Assembly (NCBI RefSeq): GCF_004364335.1
Contig: NZ_SOCR01000001.1
Span: 434,001 to 498,000, forward strand
Length of the DNA stretch: 64,000 nt
Direction: 5' to 3'
Origin: Pseudomonas graminis
GTDB lineage: Bacteria; Pseudomonadota; Gammaproteobacteria; Pseudomonadales; Pseudomonadaceae
The notes below the pieces were generated by a model. That model was given only the letters and a program-made list of their open reading frames with translations. It did not search any database and was not told where the DNA came from. The position numbers were made by a program, and so were the translations under genes. Shown one piece after another: positions 1 through 8,610 of the stretch. Positions within the stretch are counted from its first letter, which is position 1. Each line of letters begins with the position of its first letter.

Positions 1-545
1 TCGCGGTGTCGTACAACGTCACCGATCGGTTTACGTTTTTCCTGCCGGGTGCCGTGCTGTTGAGCATCATCGGCGTGATCCAGGTGCAGGCGTGGCTGGC
101 GCGACACAACGCCGCCGTTGTCGCCTACGCCCTGCCCTTCGGCGGACCGGTGACGATCCTGGCGGTCTACGCGATCTATGCGAGCGGCGTCGTGGCGTTG
201 CCGACCCACAAGGAACCGCTGCCTTTCCGTGACGATATCCATTACTTCATGGCACCGTATCTGCGGGATCGTTCGGCGGAGGCGTTCGTGCACAGTTACG
301 AAGAATCGGCTCCCGCAGGCGCGCTGATCGTCGCCGACTGGACGCCCAACGGCGCATTGCGTTCAGCCCAGGCCAGCGGCCTGCTCAAGGGCCGGACGAT
401 TGCGCTGTGCGAAGGCGCGCAGGATATCGAGTCATACCTCAACGGCCCCGGTGCCTTTCTGGCGCGGACCAGTTATTGCTCGAGCATTTCAGATCGTTTT
501 GATCTGCAGACCTTGGCGGTGGGATACGAACTGCGCGCGAAATAG
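1..545 (+). CDS. C-terminal part of a multi-spanning membrane protein (DUF2723/TMEM260-like, tentative)
   Basis: The frame is open to the left edge of the window, so only the C-terminal ~180 residues are visible; the GTG near the edge is probably an internal valine. Two hydrophobic stretches (about residues 11-29 and 42-64 of the visible part) look like membrane helices, followed by a ~110-residue soluble tail without cofactor motifs. The segment [13 protein letters not shown] resembles the region between helices in DUF2723/TMEM260-like glycosyltransferase-fold proteins, which is the only basis for the family suggestion. Function is unknown. The stop is followed by ~100 bp and then a secreted small protein, so no operon link is evident. 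Confidence 0.5.
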   Translation, partial: AVSYNVTDRFTFFLPGAVLLSIIGVIQVQAWLARHNAAVVAYALPFGGPVTILAVYAIYASGVVALPTHKEPLPFRDDIHYFMAPYLRDRSAEAFVHSYEESAPAGALIVADWTPNGALRSAQASGLLKGRTIALCEGAQDIESYLNGPGAFLARTSYCSSISDRFDLQTLAVGYELRAK

Positions 546-649
546 CTAAAACCGTGTTGATCATGGAATGACCGTCCGTCGGGTGGAATGCACCTCTTGC
601 GTTGGCCGGTAGACCAATAGGTATCCATGACAACAAAGGGATTCACATC

Positions 650-964
650 ATGATCAAGACTAAATTGACTGCCCTGACACTCGCTGGCCTGATGGCTGTT
701 GCTGCTGGCTCTGCGTTCGCTGGCTCCACCGGCCCAACCGACCCGATCGACAAAAACGGTCCGAAGCCAAGCACCTCGACCAGCGGCCAGAGCAGTGACG
801 GCAGCTCGCCAGGCACTTCGACCCCAGGCACCAAAGGCATGGGCAGCACCAACGGCACCAACCGCACCGACGCTGACGGCGGTGGGATGACCAACGGCAG
901 TGGCATGGGCGGCAGCGGCGGCGGCACCGGCGGTGGCGCGAGCGGTTCCAGCGGCAGCAAGTAA
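650..964 (+). CDS. Small secreted Gly/Ser/Thr-rich protein
   Basis: A 104-residue product with a classical Sec signal peptide: MIKTK, a hydrophobic core, and a probable cut after AGSAFA (about residue 24). The mature part is low-complexity, rich in Gly, Ser, Thr, Pro and Asn, with repeated GTS/GSG-like steps and no cysteine, so it is probably disordered in the periplasm or outside the cell. The ATG at 650 is preceded by AAAGGGA at good spacing; an in-frame upstream start (602) would only add residues ahead of the signal peptide. A strong terminator follows at 1027-1056, suggesting a single-gene transcript. I do not recognise a named family; similar small secreted proteins are common hypotheticals in Pseudomonas. 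Confidence 0.8.
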   Translation: MIKTKLTALTLAGLMAVAAGSAFAGSTGPTDPIDKNGPKPSTSTSGQSSDGSSPGTSTPGTKGMGSTNGTNRTDADGGGMTNGSGMGGSGGGTGGGASGSSGSK

Positions 965-1026
965 ATCGCTGTGCTGACCTTGTGCCCTTGAGCGAGAGTA
1001 GCGCCAGGGCTGCACTGAATACGATG

Positions 1027-1056
1027 AAGGGCCGAATCTGATTCGGCCCTTTTTTC
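1027..1056 (+). terminator. Rho-independent terminator after the Gly/Ser-rich gene
   Basis: A perfect 11-bp stem (AAGGGCCGAAT with ATTCGGCCCTT), a 3-nt loop, and a run of T. Confidence 0.9.
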
Positions 1057-1179
1057 GTTTCCGGTCTGGTTTCCGGGATAAAGCGATTGGCCCCCTGATC
1101 TTCCCCGGAATTGGACGTGTGCGTCGGGCAGCTGCGAGCTTAGCGTGGTGGTCATCAATCGCTGCCGGATGAGCCACTC

Positions 1180-1602
1180 ATGAAACCGCTAGTACACGTC
1201 GTCGCCCCGCTCTATTGCCTGGCCTTTGCCGGGATGATGTCCTTCGGCAGCGCCCAGGCCCACGATGCCGAGCAGGAAAAGGTCACCGTGCTGGAACAGC
1301 ACCCGATGCTCAACGCGCCGGGTAAAGAAGCCATGGTCCTGACCGTCGAGTACACGCCAGGCCAGGCCTCCATCGCCCACAGTCACAGCGGCAGCGCGAT
1401 TGCCTACGTGCTGGAGGGTGAGGTGATTTCGAGAGTCAACGACGGCAAGGCGATGACCTATAAGGCAGGCCAGACATGGTACGAACCGGCCGGGTCCGGG
1501 CACTACGAATCGCGAAACGCCAGCGCGACGAAGCCTGCGAAACTGCTGGTGTTCATTTTGCTGGACGACAAGGCCGACATCCTCACGCCGCTGCCGAAGT
1601 GA
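1180..1602 (+). CDS. Periplasmic cupin-domain protein
   Basis: A 140-residue protein with an N-terminal signal peptide ending near SAQA (about residue 28), then a single cupin fold. The first cupin motif is seen as IAHSHSGSAIAYVLEGE (about residues 66-82), with paired histidines and a glutamate that could bind a metal. The second is seen around WYEPAGSGHYESRN. Single-domain cupins of this kind are usually metal-binding, with unknown small-molecule or sensing roles. The start ATG at 1180 directly precedes the signal peptide. It stands alone, followed by REP sequences; the substrate cannot be inferred. Confidence 0.8.
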   Translation: MKPLVHVVAPLYCLAFAGMMSFGSAQAHDAEQEKVTVLEQHPMLNAPGKEAMVLTVEYTPGQASIAHSHSGSAIAYVLEGEVISRVNDGKAMTYKAGQTWYEPAGSGHYESRNASATKPAKLLVFILLDDKADILTPLPK

Positions 1603-1635
1603 CGTTGAGGGTGATCAAACCGGCCGCGGCACTCC

Positions 1636-1728
1636 GTAGGACCGGCTTCAGCCGGGAAGGCGTTGGGCGTTACGCCGCAATATTGTGGATGTTCATGCAG
1701 GCCTCTTCCCGGCTGAAGCCGGTCCCAC
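1636..1728. repeat. REP doublet (REPIN), family A
   Basis: Two inverted REP arms, GTAGGACCGGCTTCAGCCGG and its mirror CCGGCTGAAGCCGGTCCCAC, flank about 45 bp. Each arm also has a small internal palindrome (CCGGCTTCAGCCGG). The same family occurs at 1749, 47806 and 59675. Confidence 0.9.
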
Positions 1729-1748
1729 TACACGACCGCGTGCTGTCA

Positions 1749-1772
1749 GTGGGACCGGCTTTAGCCGGGAAG
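1749..1772. repeat. Single REP, family A
   Basis: One GTGGGACCGGCTTTAGCCGG arm lies about 20 bp beyond the doublet at 1636-1728. No partner arm is visible, so it is probably a decayed or singlet copy. The 1603-1897 gap otherwise shows no gene. Confidence 0.85.
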
Positions 1773-1897
1773 CCGTCAGACCAAGCACTGCAACACCGGG
1801 CATGGAAAGCCGGGGCTAAATTTTCCGCCGCCGCTGTCGATACGCTATTCGTAGAGCCCGAATATCGGGTCGGACCGAATCAGTGAAAGGCAAAAGT

Positions 1898-2164
1898 ATG
1901 TACACAAACATTTTTCTGCTGGTAGAGCATGGCCGCGATCAAGGTGAAGTTTCTGTTTTGGGCTGGTTCGATGACGAACGCGCCGCGCAGGACACCGCCG
2001 AGGCCATGGAGTGGAAAGCGTATCGCGATGAAGCCAAGCGTCATCACCAATGGTCAAGCCAGCCATTGCTGCCGCCTGACCAGACGGCTCATCGTCGGTT
2101 CTGGGTCAAAGGCATTTCCAAATTCAGCCATACTCCGGCGCCCCGCTCCTGGGCGGTGCATTGA
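1898..2164 (+). CDS. Small hypothetical protein
   Basis: An 88-residue soluble protein with no signal peptide or membrane segment, fairly rich in charged residues and Trp/His. The ATG at 1898 is preceded by GAAAGG at 7 nt; a GTG at 1883 in the same frame would add five residues but overlaps that ribosome site. A hairpin with a T-run follows at 2191-2219. Pseudomonas genomes carry many short proteins of this kind; I do not recognise the family and assign no function. Codon use looks normal for the neighbourhood. Confidence 0.7.
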   Translation: MYTNIFLLVEHGRDQGEVSVLGWFDDERAAQDTAEAMEWKAYRDEAKRHHQWSSQPLLPPDQTAHRRFWVKGISKFSHTPAPRSWAVH

Positions 2165-2190
2165 TCCCTGTTGAGTAGAAACTCAACGTA

Positions 2191-2219
2191 GCGGGCACCG
2201 CCAAGGTGCCCCGCTTTTT
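2191..2219 (+). terminator. Terminator after the 88-residue hypothetical
   Basis: A GCGGGCACC / GGTGCCCCGC stem with one bulged C, then TTTTT. Confidence 0.8.
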
Positions 2220-2255
2220 GTGATTTTCCGACGCTGGCTCGTCAGCAGAACTGAC

Positions 2256-3017
2256 TCAAAACATCGTCGGCCACTCGACGAGCTCCCCCTGCCAGATACC
2301 TTGATGCCGACGGGCAATCAGCAGGCAGTCGCCCGTACCCGTCGCGCTCACCACCCGCTCACCTCCGGGTGACCAAAATGCGCTGCGTCCCGCGCAGGCC
2401 CAGCCTCCCGACGGTCCGCCATGGTTGGCCATCAACACGCCCATTGAATGCTCGATGGCGTAGCCCTGCAGCACCTCGGCATCTCGCGCATAGCCTTCTT
2501 CGCTGATCAGCACGCTGCTGGCGTATACACTGGCTCCGCCACGCGCGGCTGCCCGGGCGTGGCTGGCGTGGGTGAAATCCGCACAGACCGAGAGCGCAAC
2601 GCGCTCAGCCCCGATGTTCACCGGCGCACCGCCCTCCCCCCCGCTGAAAACCGCCTCTTCTCCCGGATGAAGATGCTGCTTGGTGTAGACCGACTGCGAT
2701 CCATCGGCCGCCATCACCAGCGCGCCAATCAGGATGATTTCGCTGCCGGGTTGGCGCAGTGGCAGCCCCACCACAGTCGTCATCCCTGACTGCGCCGCGA
2801 GCTCCCGCAGCGGTTGCAAACACTCGGCGTCAGGTGCCTGAGCGAGTGCGCGCGCTATGGACGGCCCGTAGCCGGTCAAGGACAACTCGGGGAACAGCAG
2901 AAACTGAACGCCATGCTCGACCGCGCGGCGCATGATTTGAAAATGCCGGTCGATATTAACGTTGAGATCACCGGCGACCGAGCAGTACTGCGCAGCGCAC
3001 ATTACGAGGGTTGTCAT
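2256..3017 (-). CDS. Carbon-nitrogen hydrolase (nitrilase superfamily)
   Basis: A 253-residue protein with the Glu-Lys-Cys triad of the nitrilase superfamily: Glu in FPELSLTGY (about residue 44), Lys in TKQHLHPGEE (about 113) and Cys in SVCADFTH (about 145). These enzymes hydrolyse amide or nitrile C-N bonds through a cysteine thioester. It is a compact cytoplasmic form without extra domains. The substrate is not evident; omega-amidases, N-carbamoyl-amine hydrolases and related enzymes share this layout. It is transcribed alone on the minus strand and converges with the small hypothetical gene at 1898. The start ATG at 3017 begins the conserved first strand (MTTLVMCAAQ). Confidence 0.85.
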   Translation of the reverse strand: MTTLVMCAAQYCSVAGDLNVNIDRHFQIMRRAVEHGVQFLLFPELSLTGYGPSIARALAQAPDAECLQPLRELAAQSGMTTVVGLPLRQPGSEIILIGALVMAADGSQSVYTKQHLHPGEEAVFSGGEGGAPVNIGAERVALSVCADFTHASHARAAARGGASVYASSVLISEEGYARDAEVLQGYAIEHSMGVLMANHGGPSGGWACAGRSAFWSPGGERVVSATGTGDCLLIARRHQGIWQGELVEWPTMF

Positions 3018-3139
3018 AAGGGCTCATTTTTCAGAAAGTGCGGGAGTTGAGAATGCTTCGAGCAACCTGCCCTGCAGCGGCGGCACGTCGTCATTACCCT
3101 GCAACAGCGCCTCGACCTGGGTTGCATCGCCGAGATTCC

Positions 3140-4684
3140 CTAGCTGTGGTTTTTCGAAGTGACGAAGTTTAGAAAATCATGGGGAGGCAATGCCTTCGAA
3201 TATAACCACCCTTGAGCGTAATCCACTTTATACATTCGCAGGTAATCGGCCTGATGGGGGCTCTCGATTCCCTCGGCCACAATTTCAAGACCCAGGGTTT
3301 TAGCCATCGCAATAATATGCGTCACCACCGAGCTGGACGCTGAGGACTTATCGATGGCGTCCACGAAAGACTTATCTATCTTGAGCACATTGACAGGAAG
3401 CCGCTCAAGATATTGCAAACTGGAATACCCCGTACCAAAGTCATCGATTGCAATCTTGAATCCTAGCGCCCGAGCTTTTTCAAGTGTCGTAACGGCCGAC
3501 TCAACATCGATGAAGCCTCGCTCAGTGGCCTCTATCCATATTTGACTGCTGTCAATCATCGAGCCTTTCAACGCATGATCAAGCGTGTCAAGAAAACGCC
3601 CGGTTTTAAGATCCTCCGCACAGATGTTAATCGCCACATGAAGGTTGCGGTTATCTCGCAGAAGTTGTGCCATGTCTCTGACGACGCCATAGATGACTTG
3701 GTCAGTTATGGGCAGAATAAGCCCTGTTTCTTCAGCCAACGGAATGAACTGATCAGGGGCCACAACCGTTCCGTCTGGTCTCACCCACCGGACCAACGCC
3801 TCGGCCCCTAAACATTCTTGCGTTTCAAGATCAATGATCGGTTGATAGTGAACAGTGAACTCACGTTGATTGATCGCGATCTGCAGCTCCGCAGTCGGCG
3901 AGAGTCGGTTTTGCATGACTCGGATGACTGACAACACAACAATGATGCCGATCCCCAGGCCTATGGGCAGCATCCAGGCCAGCTCGCTATAGAAACTGGT
4001 ATCGACGCTTTTTATGGGCTCTGCCACAAGGGCGGACCAGTCGTCTTGAGTGGAAACAGCGTACAGATAGTCTTTACGCTTGGGATCTGGACTTGACACG
4101 AGTCGGGAGATGGTCTTTTCATCCGCGCCCTGAGACATATTCACCAATTGGCCCTGGTAAAAAACACCGAGCTGCATTCGCTCATCCAGAATAATGTCGC
4201 TGAGCCTTCCTGCATTTATAAGGACGGTGTAGGCGCCACGATGCATGATCGTAATCGGCTGGATCCCTTGGTCTCTGGGGATGAGGCGAACATTGATTTG
4301 ATAGCCTCTCGCATCGGTATAGGTCGACGTCGTCGGGCCAGACAGTATCGACGTGCTTCCCCATGATGTGCAGGCAATAGACCCTTGTTCGAGATAATCA
4401 ATTTCCTCCACCGCACGGGTATTAACGGTCGCTTTTCGCATTAAGGAAATATGCTCGGGAGAACACGGCACTCCAGACGAGCCCTCCATGTCCGATATAA
4501 CATTTAGTCCTTGTTGCAATGACAGGCTAATGTTTTTGAGTGCTCGCTCGGAGTAGGTCGCCAAATGAGTTCTTTCTTTGGCAAGGGCCCTTTCCCAAGA
4601 AATGTAAGCCATCGCTATCATAGGCAAAACAGCCCCTATCAGCCCTGACAGGGTGGCTATTAAGATGACTCTGGATTTACGCAT
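3140..4684 (-). CDS. CSS-motif / EAL cyclic-di-GMP phosphodiesterase
   Basis: A 514-residue membrane sensor. TM1 spans about residues 7-29. A periplasmic CSS-type sensing region follows with two cysteines (around VPCSPEH and IACTSWG) that could form a redox-sensitive disulfide. TM2 is at about 240-260, then a C-terminal EAL domain. The catalytic set is intact: EAL in GAEALVRW (about 294), DDFGTGYSS, the Lys in LKIDKSF and the Glu in VAEGIES. This points to an active c-di-GMP phosphodiesterase lowering c-di-GMP in response to a periplasmic cue, by analogy to E. coli PdeB/PdeC-type proteins. No GGDEF domain is present. It is monocistronic; the signal it senses is unknown. Confidence 0.92.
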   Translation of the reverse strand: MRKSRVILIATLSGLIGAVLPMIAMAYISWERALAKERTHLATYSERALKNISLSLQQGLNVISDMEGSSGVPCSPEHISLMRKATVNTRAVEEIDYLEQGSIACTSWGSTSILSGPTTSTYTDARGYQINVRLIPRDQGIQPITIMHRGAYTVLINAGRLSDIILDERMQLGVFYQGQLVNMSQGADEKTISRLVSSPDPKRKDYLYAVSTQDDWSALVAEPIKSVDTSFYSELAWMLPIGLGIGIIVVLSVIRVMQNRLSPTAELQIAINQREFTVHYQPIIDLETQECLGAEALVRWVRPDGTVVAPDQFIPLAEETGLILPITDQVIYGVVRDMAQLLRDNRNLHVAINICAEDLKTGRFLDTLDHALKGSMIDSSQIWIEATERGFIDVESAVTTLEKARALGFKIAIDDFGTGYSSLQYLERLPVNVLKIDKSFVDAIDKSSASSSVVTHIIAMAKTLGLEIVAEGIESPHQADYLRMYKVDYAQGWLYSKALPPHDFLNFVTSKNHS

Positions 4685-4908
4685 TCCCTTGCCTCGAAAA
4701 GTGGACTCATCCTTTACTGATGCTCGTTACCTTTCGCTCAGAGTGTGATTTATCCTGGACTACCGAGCAAGGAGGCGCGCAAGGTTTTCACCTACCCAAA
4801 CAATCTGTACATCCCGTCGCCGCCCGAAAACCCAAAAGCCACTCACTGGACGGAAGTCCGGCACCTGAGATAGCGTGCCCCTCCCACACGACTCAAGGCG
4901 TCCACCCC

Positions 4909-5301
4909 ATGACCGACCGTCAACTCATCGTCCCCGATGAAATGCATTTACTCGCCGAGCGCGCGGGCTACGCGCCCGCCGTGAAGGTCGGCAAAACCCT
5001 CTACTGCGCCGGGCAAGTCGGTCGCAACCACGAGCTGACCGTCATCGAAGACCCGGAGCAGCAGTTCATGGCGGCGTGGGAGAACCTGCGGCTCGTGCTG
5101 GCCGCCGGAGGATGTACCTTCGAGGATGTCGTCGACCTGACCACCTACCACATCGATCTGCACCGGCATATGCCCGTGTTCAGGGCGGTGAAGGACAGCG
5201 TCTTCCCTCGTGGCACCTGTGCGTGGACGTGCCTGGGCGTCAGCGATCTTGCAAAGCCTGGCCTGCTGGTGGAAATCAAATGCGTCGCGGTGCAGCGCTG
5301 A
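4909..5301 (+). CDS. RidA-family protein
   Basis: A 130-residue YjgF/YER057c/UK114 (RidA) fold protein. Family features are KTLYCAGQVGR near the start, the GCTFEDVVDLTTYHID segment, and FPRGTCAWTCLGVSDLAKPGLLVEIKCVAV at the end. In canonical RidA the conserved arginine in the FP-R segment helps to hydrolyse reactive enamine/imine intermediates. Here Arg is present, but several flanking residues differ, so this may be one of the Rid subfamilies without proven deaminase activity. The ATG at 4909 starts the homologous region; upstream in-frame sequence lacks family character. It is a single gene, followed by about 100 bp before the convergent rlmL. Confidence 0.85.
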   Translation: MTDRQLIVPDEMHLLAERAGYAPAVKVGKTLYCAGQVGRNHELTVIEDPEQQFMAAWENLRLVLAAGGCTFEDVVDLTTYHIDLHRHMPVFRAVKDSVFPRGTCAWTCLGVSDLAKPGLLVEIKCVAVQR

Positions 5302-5401
5302 TCATGAAGGGGGTGCCTTGCGCGGGACACGCAAGGCGAAAGGGCTTGGACAACGCAGGCTGACCCGCCGGGTATTCCGACACGTCAGCCTGGCCATCGC
5401 C

Positions 5402-7672
5402 TCAACGCGCGGTGATTTTCCACGCCCGGTGGATCTTGCCGTTACGGGCAAAGTCCGGGTCGACGGTGTGCTGGGTGATTTCCTCTACGGCATAACGCTC
5501 CACCAGCGTCTCTTCGAGCTGGAATTTGCGGAAGTTGTTGGAGAAATACAGCACGCCGCCCGGCGCCAGGCGCGCCATCGCCAGGTCGATCAGCTGAACC
5601 TGATCGCGCTGCACGTCAAACACCCCTTCCATGCGCTTGGAGTTGGAGAAGGTCGGCGGGTCGATGAAGATCAGGTCGTACTCTTCGCGACTGGCCTCCA
5701 GCCACACCATCACGTCGCCCTGCTCCAGACGGTTCTTGTCCGAGAAGCCGTTCAGCGACAGGTTGCGACGCGCCCAGTCCAGATAGGTTTTCGACAGGTC
5801 GACGCTGGTGGTGCTGCGCGCGCCGCCTTTGGCTGCGTGCACGCTGGCGGTCGCGGTGTAGCAGTAGAGATTGAGAAAACGCTTGCCCGCCGCTTCACGC
5901 TGGATGCGCATGCGCATCGGCCGGTGATCGAGAAACAAACCGGTGTCCAGGTAATCGGTGAGGTTGACCAGCAGCTTCACGCCGCCTTCGTTGACCTCGT
6001 TGAATTTACCCTGGGCGCTTTGGCGCTCGTACTGCTTGGTGCCGCTCTGCCGCTCGCGGCGCTTGACCACCACGCGGTTCTTGTCGATGCCCAGCGCCTG
6101 GGGGATGGCCGCCAGGGCGTCGAACATCCGGATCGAGGCCTTTTCCGGGTCGATGGACTTCGGCGCCACATACTCTTGAACGTGGACCCAGTCGTGGTAC
6201 AGGTCGATGGCCATCGCGTACTCGGGCATGTCCGCATCGTAGACGCGGTAGCAATCGATGCCTTCGCGCTTGACCCACTTACCCAGCGCCTTGAGGTTCT
6301 TCTGCAGGCGATTGGCGAACATCTGCCCGCCTTCGCTCAGGCGCGGCTGCTCGATGACCGGCGCAGGGGCCGGCGTCGGCTTGATCGGATTGCCATTCTT
6401 GTTGTACTGGCGCTCTTGCGGCTCGTCCGGCGTCTGATCGTAGGCGGCTTGCTCACGCTCGGCCTGACGCTGCTCGGGAGTGCGACGCTCGCCGGTAACG
6501 AACTGGTCCGGCAGCACTTTGATCAACAACAGCTTGCACGGCAGTGCGCCGTTCCAGAATGCGTACTGCTTGTGGCTGCGAATGCCCATGCGCTTGCCCA
6601 GATCGGGCGCACCGGTGAACACCGCCGCCTCCCAGTTCAGGCAGGCCTGACGCAGACGCTCGCCGAGGTTCTGATAGAGGTACAACAGGCTGGCTTCGTC
6701 GCCAAGGCGCTCGCCGTACGGCGGGTTGCAGATCACCAGACCGGTCTGGTTCTGGTCCGGACGCGGCTCGAAGGTTGCCACTTCACCCTGGTAAATCTTG
6801 ATCCACTCGCTCAGGCCGGCGCGTTCGACGTTGTTGCGGCCTGGCTGAATCAGGCGCGGGTCGGCTTCGTAACCACGAATCCACAGCGGCGGCTTGGCCA
6901 GACCCGCTTGCGCACGTTCCAGTGCTTCGTCATGCAGCTTGCGCCAGATCGCCGGAACGTGGCCCAGCCAGGCGGAGAAGCCCCAGCGCTCGCGCTTGAG
7001 ATTGGGCGCGATGTCGGCGGCAATCATCGCTGCTTCAACCAGGAAAGTGCCCACGCCGCACATTGGGTCGGCGAGCGCGCCGCCTTCTGCGGCAATGCGC
7101 GGCCAGCCGGAGCGGATCAGGATCGCGGCGGCCAGGTTTTCCTTGAGCGGCGCGGCGCCTTGCTGCAGACGGTAGCCGCGCTGGTGCAGGCTGTGACCGG
7201 ACAGGTCAAGGGACAGAATCGCTTCGCCTCGGTCCAGACGCAGGTGCACGCGCAGATCCGGGTTGAGTTTGTCGACCGACGGACGTACGCCGTCTGCCGT
7301 GCGCAGGCGGTCAACGATGCCGTCCTTGACCTTCAATGCGCCGAAATGGGTGTTGTCGATGCCCGAACCGTGACCGCTGAACTCCACGGCCAGCGTGCCT
7401 TCGGCTTCAAGATGGTCAGCCCACTCGATGTCGTGCACGCCGTGGTACAGGTCCTCGGCGTCCTTCATCGGGAAACGCTTGAGCACCAGCAGCACCCGGT
7501 TGGCAAGCCGCGACCACAGACACAGCCGGTAGGCAGTTTCCATGTCGGCGGTGCCGCGGATGGCGGAAGTGTGTTCGCGGGTTTCCTCGAGACCAAGGGC
7601 GGTGGCTTCCTCAGCCAGCAAGCCTTCTAGGCCTTTGGGGCACGTGAGGAAAAGTTCGTAACGGTCCGACAT
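5402..7672 (-). CDS. rlmL: Bifunctional 23S rRNA methyltransferase RlmKL
   Basis: A 756-residue fusion that makes m2G2445 (RlmL half) and m7G2069 (RlmK half) in 23S rRNA. The order is: N-terminal ferredoxin-like/THUMP RNA-binding region (about 1-155), an N-terminal Rossmann methyltransferase with NPPYGERLG (about 312-320), a charged linker, and a C-terminal methyltransferase with FIDPPTFSNSKR (about 668-679). Gamma-proteobacterial RlmKL proteins are 700-750 residues, so the length fits. The ATG at 7672 (MSDRYELFL) is the conserved start; further in-frame sequence upstream is not conserved in character. It lies divergent from rmf, as in other Pseudomonas (rlmL-rmf-pyrD), a cluster of ribosome-related functions plus pyrD. 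Confidence 0.97.
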   Translation of the reverse strand: MSDRYELFLTCPKGLEGLLAEEATALGLEETREHTSAIRGTADMETAYRLCLWSRLANRVLLVLKRFPMKDAEDLYHGVHDIEWADHLEAEGTLAVEFSGHGSGIDNTHFGALKVKDGIVDRLRTADGVRPSVDKLNPDLRVHLRLDRGEAILSLDLSGHSLHQRGYRLQQGAAPLKENLAAAILIRSGWPRIAAEGGALADPMCGVGTFLVEAAMIAADIAPNLKRERWGFSAWLGHVPAIWRKLHDEALERAQAGLAKPPLWIRGYEADPRLIQPGRNNVERAGLSEWIKIYQGEVATFEPRPDQNQTGLVICNPPYGERLGDEASLLYLYQNLGERLRQACLNWEAAVFTGAPDLGKRMGIRSHKQYAFWNGALPCKLLLIKVLPDQFVTGERRTPEQRQAEREQAAYDQTPDEPQERQYNKNGNPIKPTPAPAPVIEQPRLSEGGQMFANRLQKNLKALGKWVKREGIDCYRVYDADMPEYAMAIDLYHDWVHVQEYVAPKSIDPEKASIRMFDALAAIPQALGIDKNRVVVKRRERQSGTKQYERQSAQGKFNEVNEGGVKLLVNLTDYLDTGLFLDHRPMRMRIQREAAGKRFLNLYCYTATASVHAAKGGARSTTSVDLSKTYLDWARRNLSLNGFSDKNRLEQGDVMVWLEASREEYDLIFIDPPTFSNSKRMEGVFDVQRDQVQLIDLAMARLAPGGVLYFSNNFRKFQLEETLVERYAVEEITQHTVDPDFARNGKIHRAWKITAR

Positions 7673-8167
7673 GAGTATTCCAGAGCCTTGGGCTATAGCG
7701 GCCGGACAACGCATTGTCCGGCCCGATTCCAACAGACGCCTTTCAAGGAGGACGCCTGCGCGGCACACAGTTTGTGCCTGTCCCTCGCACCGATACATTT
7801 CGAGTGCGACGGTCCGCCAGCACGTGAGCGCCGACGTTTTGATGTTAAAAAACCACTATTCAGCACGACGGCGGCTGCAATAAAAAGTCACATCGCTGAC
7901 CCTTCGTCGTTTTTCCGCTGACTGCAAACGGCCAGCACTCTCAATTGCGAAACACTTGCACTGCCACGGGAAAGCCCCGGTAGAAAGGGGTCCCCTCGAA
8001 AAACACTTGTCAAACGAGTGGATGCTTATGGTCGTAATGCCTGAATGGTTACGTTCTTATGACAAAACGATCATTCACAGCGCATCTTTCATTGGTTAGA
8101 AATCAACCAAGGTCATCGCCGCAACGGCGGTGGCATCAAGCCCGCGACGCCGGCAGCGGGCCGCTAA
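7673..8167. other. Intergenic region between rlmL and rmf, no gene seen
   Basis: Nearly 500 bp separate the divergent rlmL and the rmf leader. It must hold both promoters, but I could not define -35/-10 boxes with confidence. Short frames here (for example 8059-8247, which would overlap the rmf start as ATGA) have no ribosome site and no family resemblance, so I do not call them genes. Confidence 0.5.
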
Positions 8168-8204
8168 CGGCAGAAGATTTTCTGCCGGACCTCAACCTGA
8201 GGTC
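8168..8204 (+). promoter_or_regulatory. Twin hairpins in the rmf 5' leader
   Basis: Two perfect stem-loops are packed end to end: CGGCAGAA/TTCTGCCG with a GATT loop (8168-8187), and GACCTCA/TGAGGTC with a 3-nt loop (8188-8204). They end 39 nt before the rmf ATG and have no T-run, so they are unlikely to be terminators. They could stabilise the mRNA or bind a protein; this is inference. Confidence 0.6.
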
Positions 8205-8243
8205 TCCAGGGACATTACAGTCAACAAACGAGGGCAACACCCT

Positions 8244-8459
8244 ATGAGAAGACTTAAGCGTGATCCGATGGAAAGAGCATTTTCGCGCGGATACCAATTT
8301 GGCGTATCCGGTAAATCCCGTGAGCTTTGCCCCTTTACTCTACCGTCAGTGCGTCAAGCCTGGATCAATGGCTGGCGAGAAGGACGCGGCGACAATTGGG
8401 ACGGTATGACCGGCACTGCGGGCATTCACAGACTCAACGAACTTCACGCGGTCGGCTGA
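8244..8459 (+). CDS. rmf: Ribosome modulation factor
   Basis: A 71-residue basic protein with the RMF family core: MRRLKRDPMERAFSRGYQFG at the start, then LCPF and WINGWREGR. RMF binds 70S ribosomes in slow growth or stationary phase and, with hibernation factors, drives 100S dimer formation. Length matches the family (55-71 residues). The ATG at 8244 is preceded by GAGGGCAA. Order (rlmL, rmf, pyrD) is the usual Pseudomonas arrangement. The leader carries two perfect hairpins at 8168-8204 and the gene ends in a strong bidirectional terminator, so it is a one-gene transcript, probably regulated at the level of promoter and mRNA stability. Confidence 0.96.
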   Translation: MRRLKRDPMERAFSRGYQFGVSGKSRELCPFTLPSVRQAWINGWREGRGDNWDGMTGTAGIHRLNELHAVG

Positions 8460-8558
8460 CGCCACCCTCACGTTACAGCCTGACCTAAAGCTTCTTCGAC
8501 ATTCTTGATCGCTCCACCATTACCACGCACGCCCCACCCGGGCGGCGGGCTAACGCCC

Positions 8559-8586
8559 AAGAGGGGTTCCAGTCGGAACCCCTCTT
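8559..8586. terminator. Bidirectional terminator between rmf and pyrD
   Basis: A 12-bp perfect stem (AAGAGGGGTTCC with GGAACCCCTCTT), a 4-nt loop, and T/A runs on both sides. It serves convergent rmf and pyrD. Confidence 0.9.
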
Positions 8587-8610
8587 TTTGTCCGGATGAA
8601 GCGGGATGGA

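Noticed and set aside
5210..7630. Long plus-strand frame opposite rlmL
   Set aside because: It is antisense to rlmL, lacks motifs and a ribosome site; high-GC codon bias makes such mirror frames common.
8059..8247. 62-residue frame ending in ATGA overlap with rmf
   Set aside because: No ribosome site; it covers the rmf leader hairpins; no family resemblance. A leader peptide is not excluded but unsupported.
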